Below are positions 62,856-64,000 of a DNA stretch of 64,000 nucleotides, piece by piece. Both the position numbers and the translations under genes were made by a program. Source of the stretch: Candidatus Thiodiazotropha sp. LNASS1. Lineage in GTDB: Bacteria > Pseudomonadota > Gammaproteobacteria > Chromatiales > Chromatiaceae. Position 1 is the first letter of the stretch; every line of letters starts with the position of its first letter. The stretch covers positions 1,550,001-1,614,000 of the forward strand of contig NZ_OZ156465.1 of the NCBI RefSeq assembly GCF_964212655.1, given 5' to 3'. The notes under the pieces were generated by a model. That model was not told where the DNA came from. It searched no databases and was given only the letters and a program-made list of their open reading frames with translations.

Positions 62856-63800
62856 TCACTCTTGCACCACCCTGCCCCGGTCCAGCACCTTCGCCTCAAT
62901 CTCCGGAAACAGATGGATGACTGAGCGTTGATACTCCTCGAGAAAGACAGCCAGTTCCATGATCGATGGGGGTGCATCAGGTTGCAGTACTTCGGCCATG
63001 CTCATCCCCTGTTCCGCAGCCTTGTTCAGACGGGTTGTCAACCATTGCAGGTAATTTCGCGTCTGAGCGATTGCCCCGCTATCCGTGACCACACTGCCGT
63101 GCCCAGGTACCAGCAGCTTGAAATCAAGCCCGGCTATCGTATCAAGTGCCTGTAACCATTGTCCTACATCGGCATGGGGGGTGGTGGGTGTACGCCCATG
63201 AAACACAACATCCGCAGCAAACAACACCCCGGTCGCATGATCGAGAATCACCAGGTCGGCATGGGAGTGACCATCAAGCTCAATCAATTCAAGACGGTGA
63301 CCTCCGATCTCTACAAAACCCGGTTTAACGGTTTCGGTCGGCACCACTACCCGGGTACCCGCCATCCAGGCACCCGCCAGACGGTACATACTGTCGTTGA
63401 ACAGTTCACCCTGTTCACGGATACCTTCAACGGTACCCGCCAGGGCGGCTATGGGGATATCCTCGAAGGCCTGATTACCGAGGATGTGATCCGGGTGCAG
63501 GTGAGTATTGAAGAGCTTCAGAATCGGTCGGTCGGTAATCCTGCCAATGGCTGCGCGCAACTGTTCACCATAGAAGCGGGATGGCCCGCTATCGATCACG
63601 ATCACGCCATCGTCCGTCACGATAAAACCGACATTGACGATATTACCCCCGTTGCTGAAATTGAAATGTTCATTTTCACCCAGCAGCACATAGGTATCGG
63701 GTGCGATCTTAAGTGGTTTCAAGCCATAGTCCTTGGCGCCCCATACCGGTGTGAGGAAACACAGGCAGAATAGGAATATCACAATTCGCCGTGACGACAT
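62856..63800 (-). CDS. quinoprotein relay system zinc metallohydrolase
   Basis: This 314-residue exported metallo-beta-lactamase-fold protein has a signal peptide (IVIFLFCLCFLTPVWG). The zinc motif is FNTHLHPDHILGN, and further ligands lie in DGHSHADLVILD and LVPGHGSVVTD. It is related to SoxH. The family is found beside PQQ-dependent dehydrogenases with SoxYZ-like carriers and CXXCW proteins, and is thought to act on a carrier-bound species in a quinoprotein relay. Both neighbours here belong to that set. Its ATG overlaps the stop of the upstream gene (TAATG). Confidence 0.85.
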   Translation of the reverse strand: MSSRRIVIFLFCLCFLTPVWGAKDYGLKPLKIAPDTYVLLGENEHFNFSNGGNIVNVGFIVTDDGVIVIDSGPSRFYGEQLRAAIGRITDRPILKLFNTHLHPDHILGNQAFEDIPIAALAGTVEGIREQGELFNDSMYRLAGAWMAGTRVVVPTETVKPGFVEIGGHRLELIELDGHSHADLVILDHATGVLFAADVVFHGRTPTTPHADVGQWLQALDTIAGLDFKLLVPGHGSVVTDSGAIAQTRNYLQWLTTRLNKAAEQGMSMAEVLQPDAPPSIMELAVFLEEYQRSVIHLFPEIEAKVLDRGRVVQE

Positions 63801-64000
63801 TACATTTCCGCCTCATTCATGCCAGGCAAAAACCGCGCTTTGACTGGATTACCATTATTATCCGCCCCCACTACGGTTACGGAATCACGCCTCGGCAGAT
63901 CGAGTGTGAGAACGGGATTTTCAGAGACCGGTTCATGCAGGAACAGGCGGGAGAGTATCTCCCCTTTCGCATCGTGAAATTCCAGATGGTCGATATAGAA
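63800..64000 (-). CDS. C-terminal part of a quinoprotein-associated SoxYZ-like carrier
   Basis: The last 66 residues of a protein cut by the right edge end with LPRRDSVTVVGADNNGNPVK and stop at 63800. The pattern is that of the SoxZ half of SoxYZ-like fused carriers that accompany quinoprotein dehydrogenases. The DHLEFHDAKGEILSRLFLHE segment fits the SoxZ beta-sandwich. The SoxY part, with the Gly-Gly-Cys swinging arm, would lie outside the window. It is coupled by TAATG overlap to the zinc metallohydrolase. Confidence 0.72.
   Translation of the reverse strand, partial: FYIDHLEFHDAKGEILSRLFLHEPVSENPVLTLDLPRRDSVTVVGADNNGNPVKARFLPGMNEAEM

Overview
The window reads as the chromosome of a gammaproteobacterium. 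The core gene order (rluE, mnmA, hflD, purB; clpS, clpA, infA; valS) and the protein sequences are gammaproteobacterial. The accessory content (hydrogen sensing, methanethiol oxidation, quinoprotein relay genes, pyruvate phosphate dikinase) suggests a sulfur- or hydrogen-oxidising chemolithotroph, perhaps related to Sedimenticola or the Thiodiazotropha symbionts. That placement is inference from content only. No rRNA, tRNA, CRISPR array, prophage or intact insertion sequence was found.

Layout. 1-7.1 kb: a Lap-type adhesin control module on the minus strand (type I secretion ABC protein and membrane fusion protein, LapD-like c-di-GMP receptor, LapG protease). The adhesin and outer-membrane pore are not here. 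7.3-13.1 kb: divergent ppdK and valS. 13.4-16.4 kb: a tautomerase-fold protein, an AidB-like acyl-CoA dehydrogenase and an exported intradiol dioxygenase-like protein. 17-28 kb: housekeeping genes (infA, clpA, clpS, a cold-shock gene with a long leader, rluE, mnmA, hflD, a LEA-like lipoprotein, purB, roxA, a GNAT fusion). 28.2-34.7 kb: an SGNH/MBOAT O-acetylation pair, a Nudix hydrolase, an SDR, an AraC regulator and a lipase-like hydrolase.

34.7-50.7 kb: a 17-gene minus-strand cluster hupDFGHIJK-hypABCDE-hoxX-hoxA-hoxJ-hoxB-hoxC. It encodes maturation factors for a membrane-bound [NiFe]-hydrogenase plus a complete H2-sensing relay: regulatory hydrogenase HoxBC, kinase HoxJ and the NtrC-type activator HoxA. 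A good sigma-54 promoter sits in front of hupD. The catalytic hydrogenase subunits and hypF are absent, so they must be elsewhere or missing. Four short inverted-repeat elements and one heptamer tandem repeat fill the wide gaps inside this operon.

51-64 kb: a hemerythrin; a previously hidden 25-codon pqqA-like gene with its own terminator; a two-haem-motif cytochrome c; a four-gene ExbB/ExbD-like operon of unknown role; a methanethiol oxidase (SBP56/MtoX) cluster with SCO proteins, a SCO-MauG fusion, TlpA and DsrE proteins and a divergent TetR regulator; and, at the right edge, three quinoprotein-associated genes (SoxYZ-like carrier, zinc metallohydrolase, CXXCW protein).

The strongest new signals are these. 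Two near-identical 27-bp promoter-operators each carry a palindrome between TTGACA and the -10 box; one precedes mtoX and the other lies at the start of the tlpA frame. The orphan pqqA is well supported. Two dispersed repeat families are present: a MITE-like family with CCGCAAATGAACGC ends, and a GGGCCTGTTAACAGGCCC palindrome. The stator-like operon at 53.3-55.8 kb has no recognised function.
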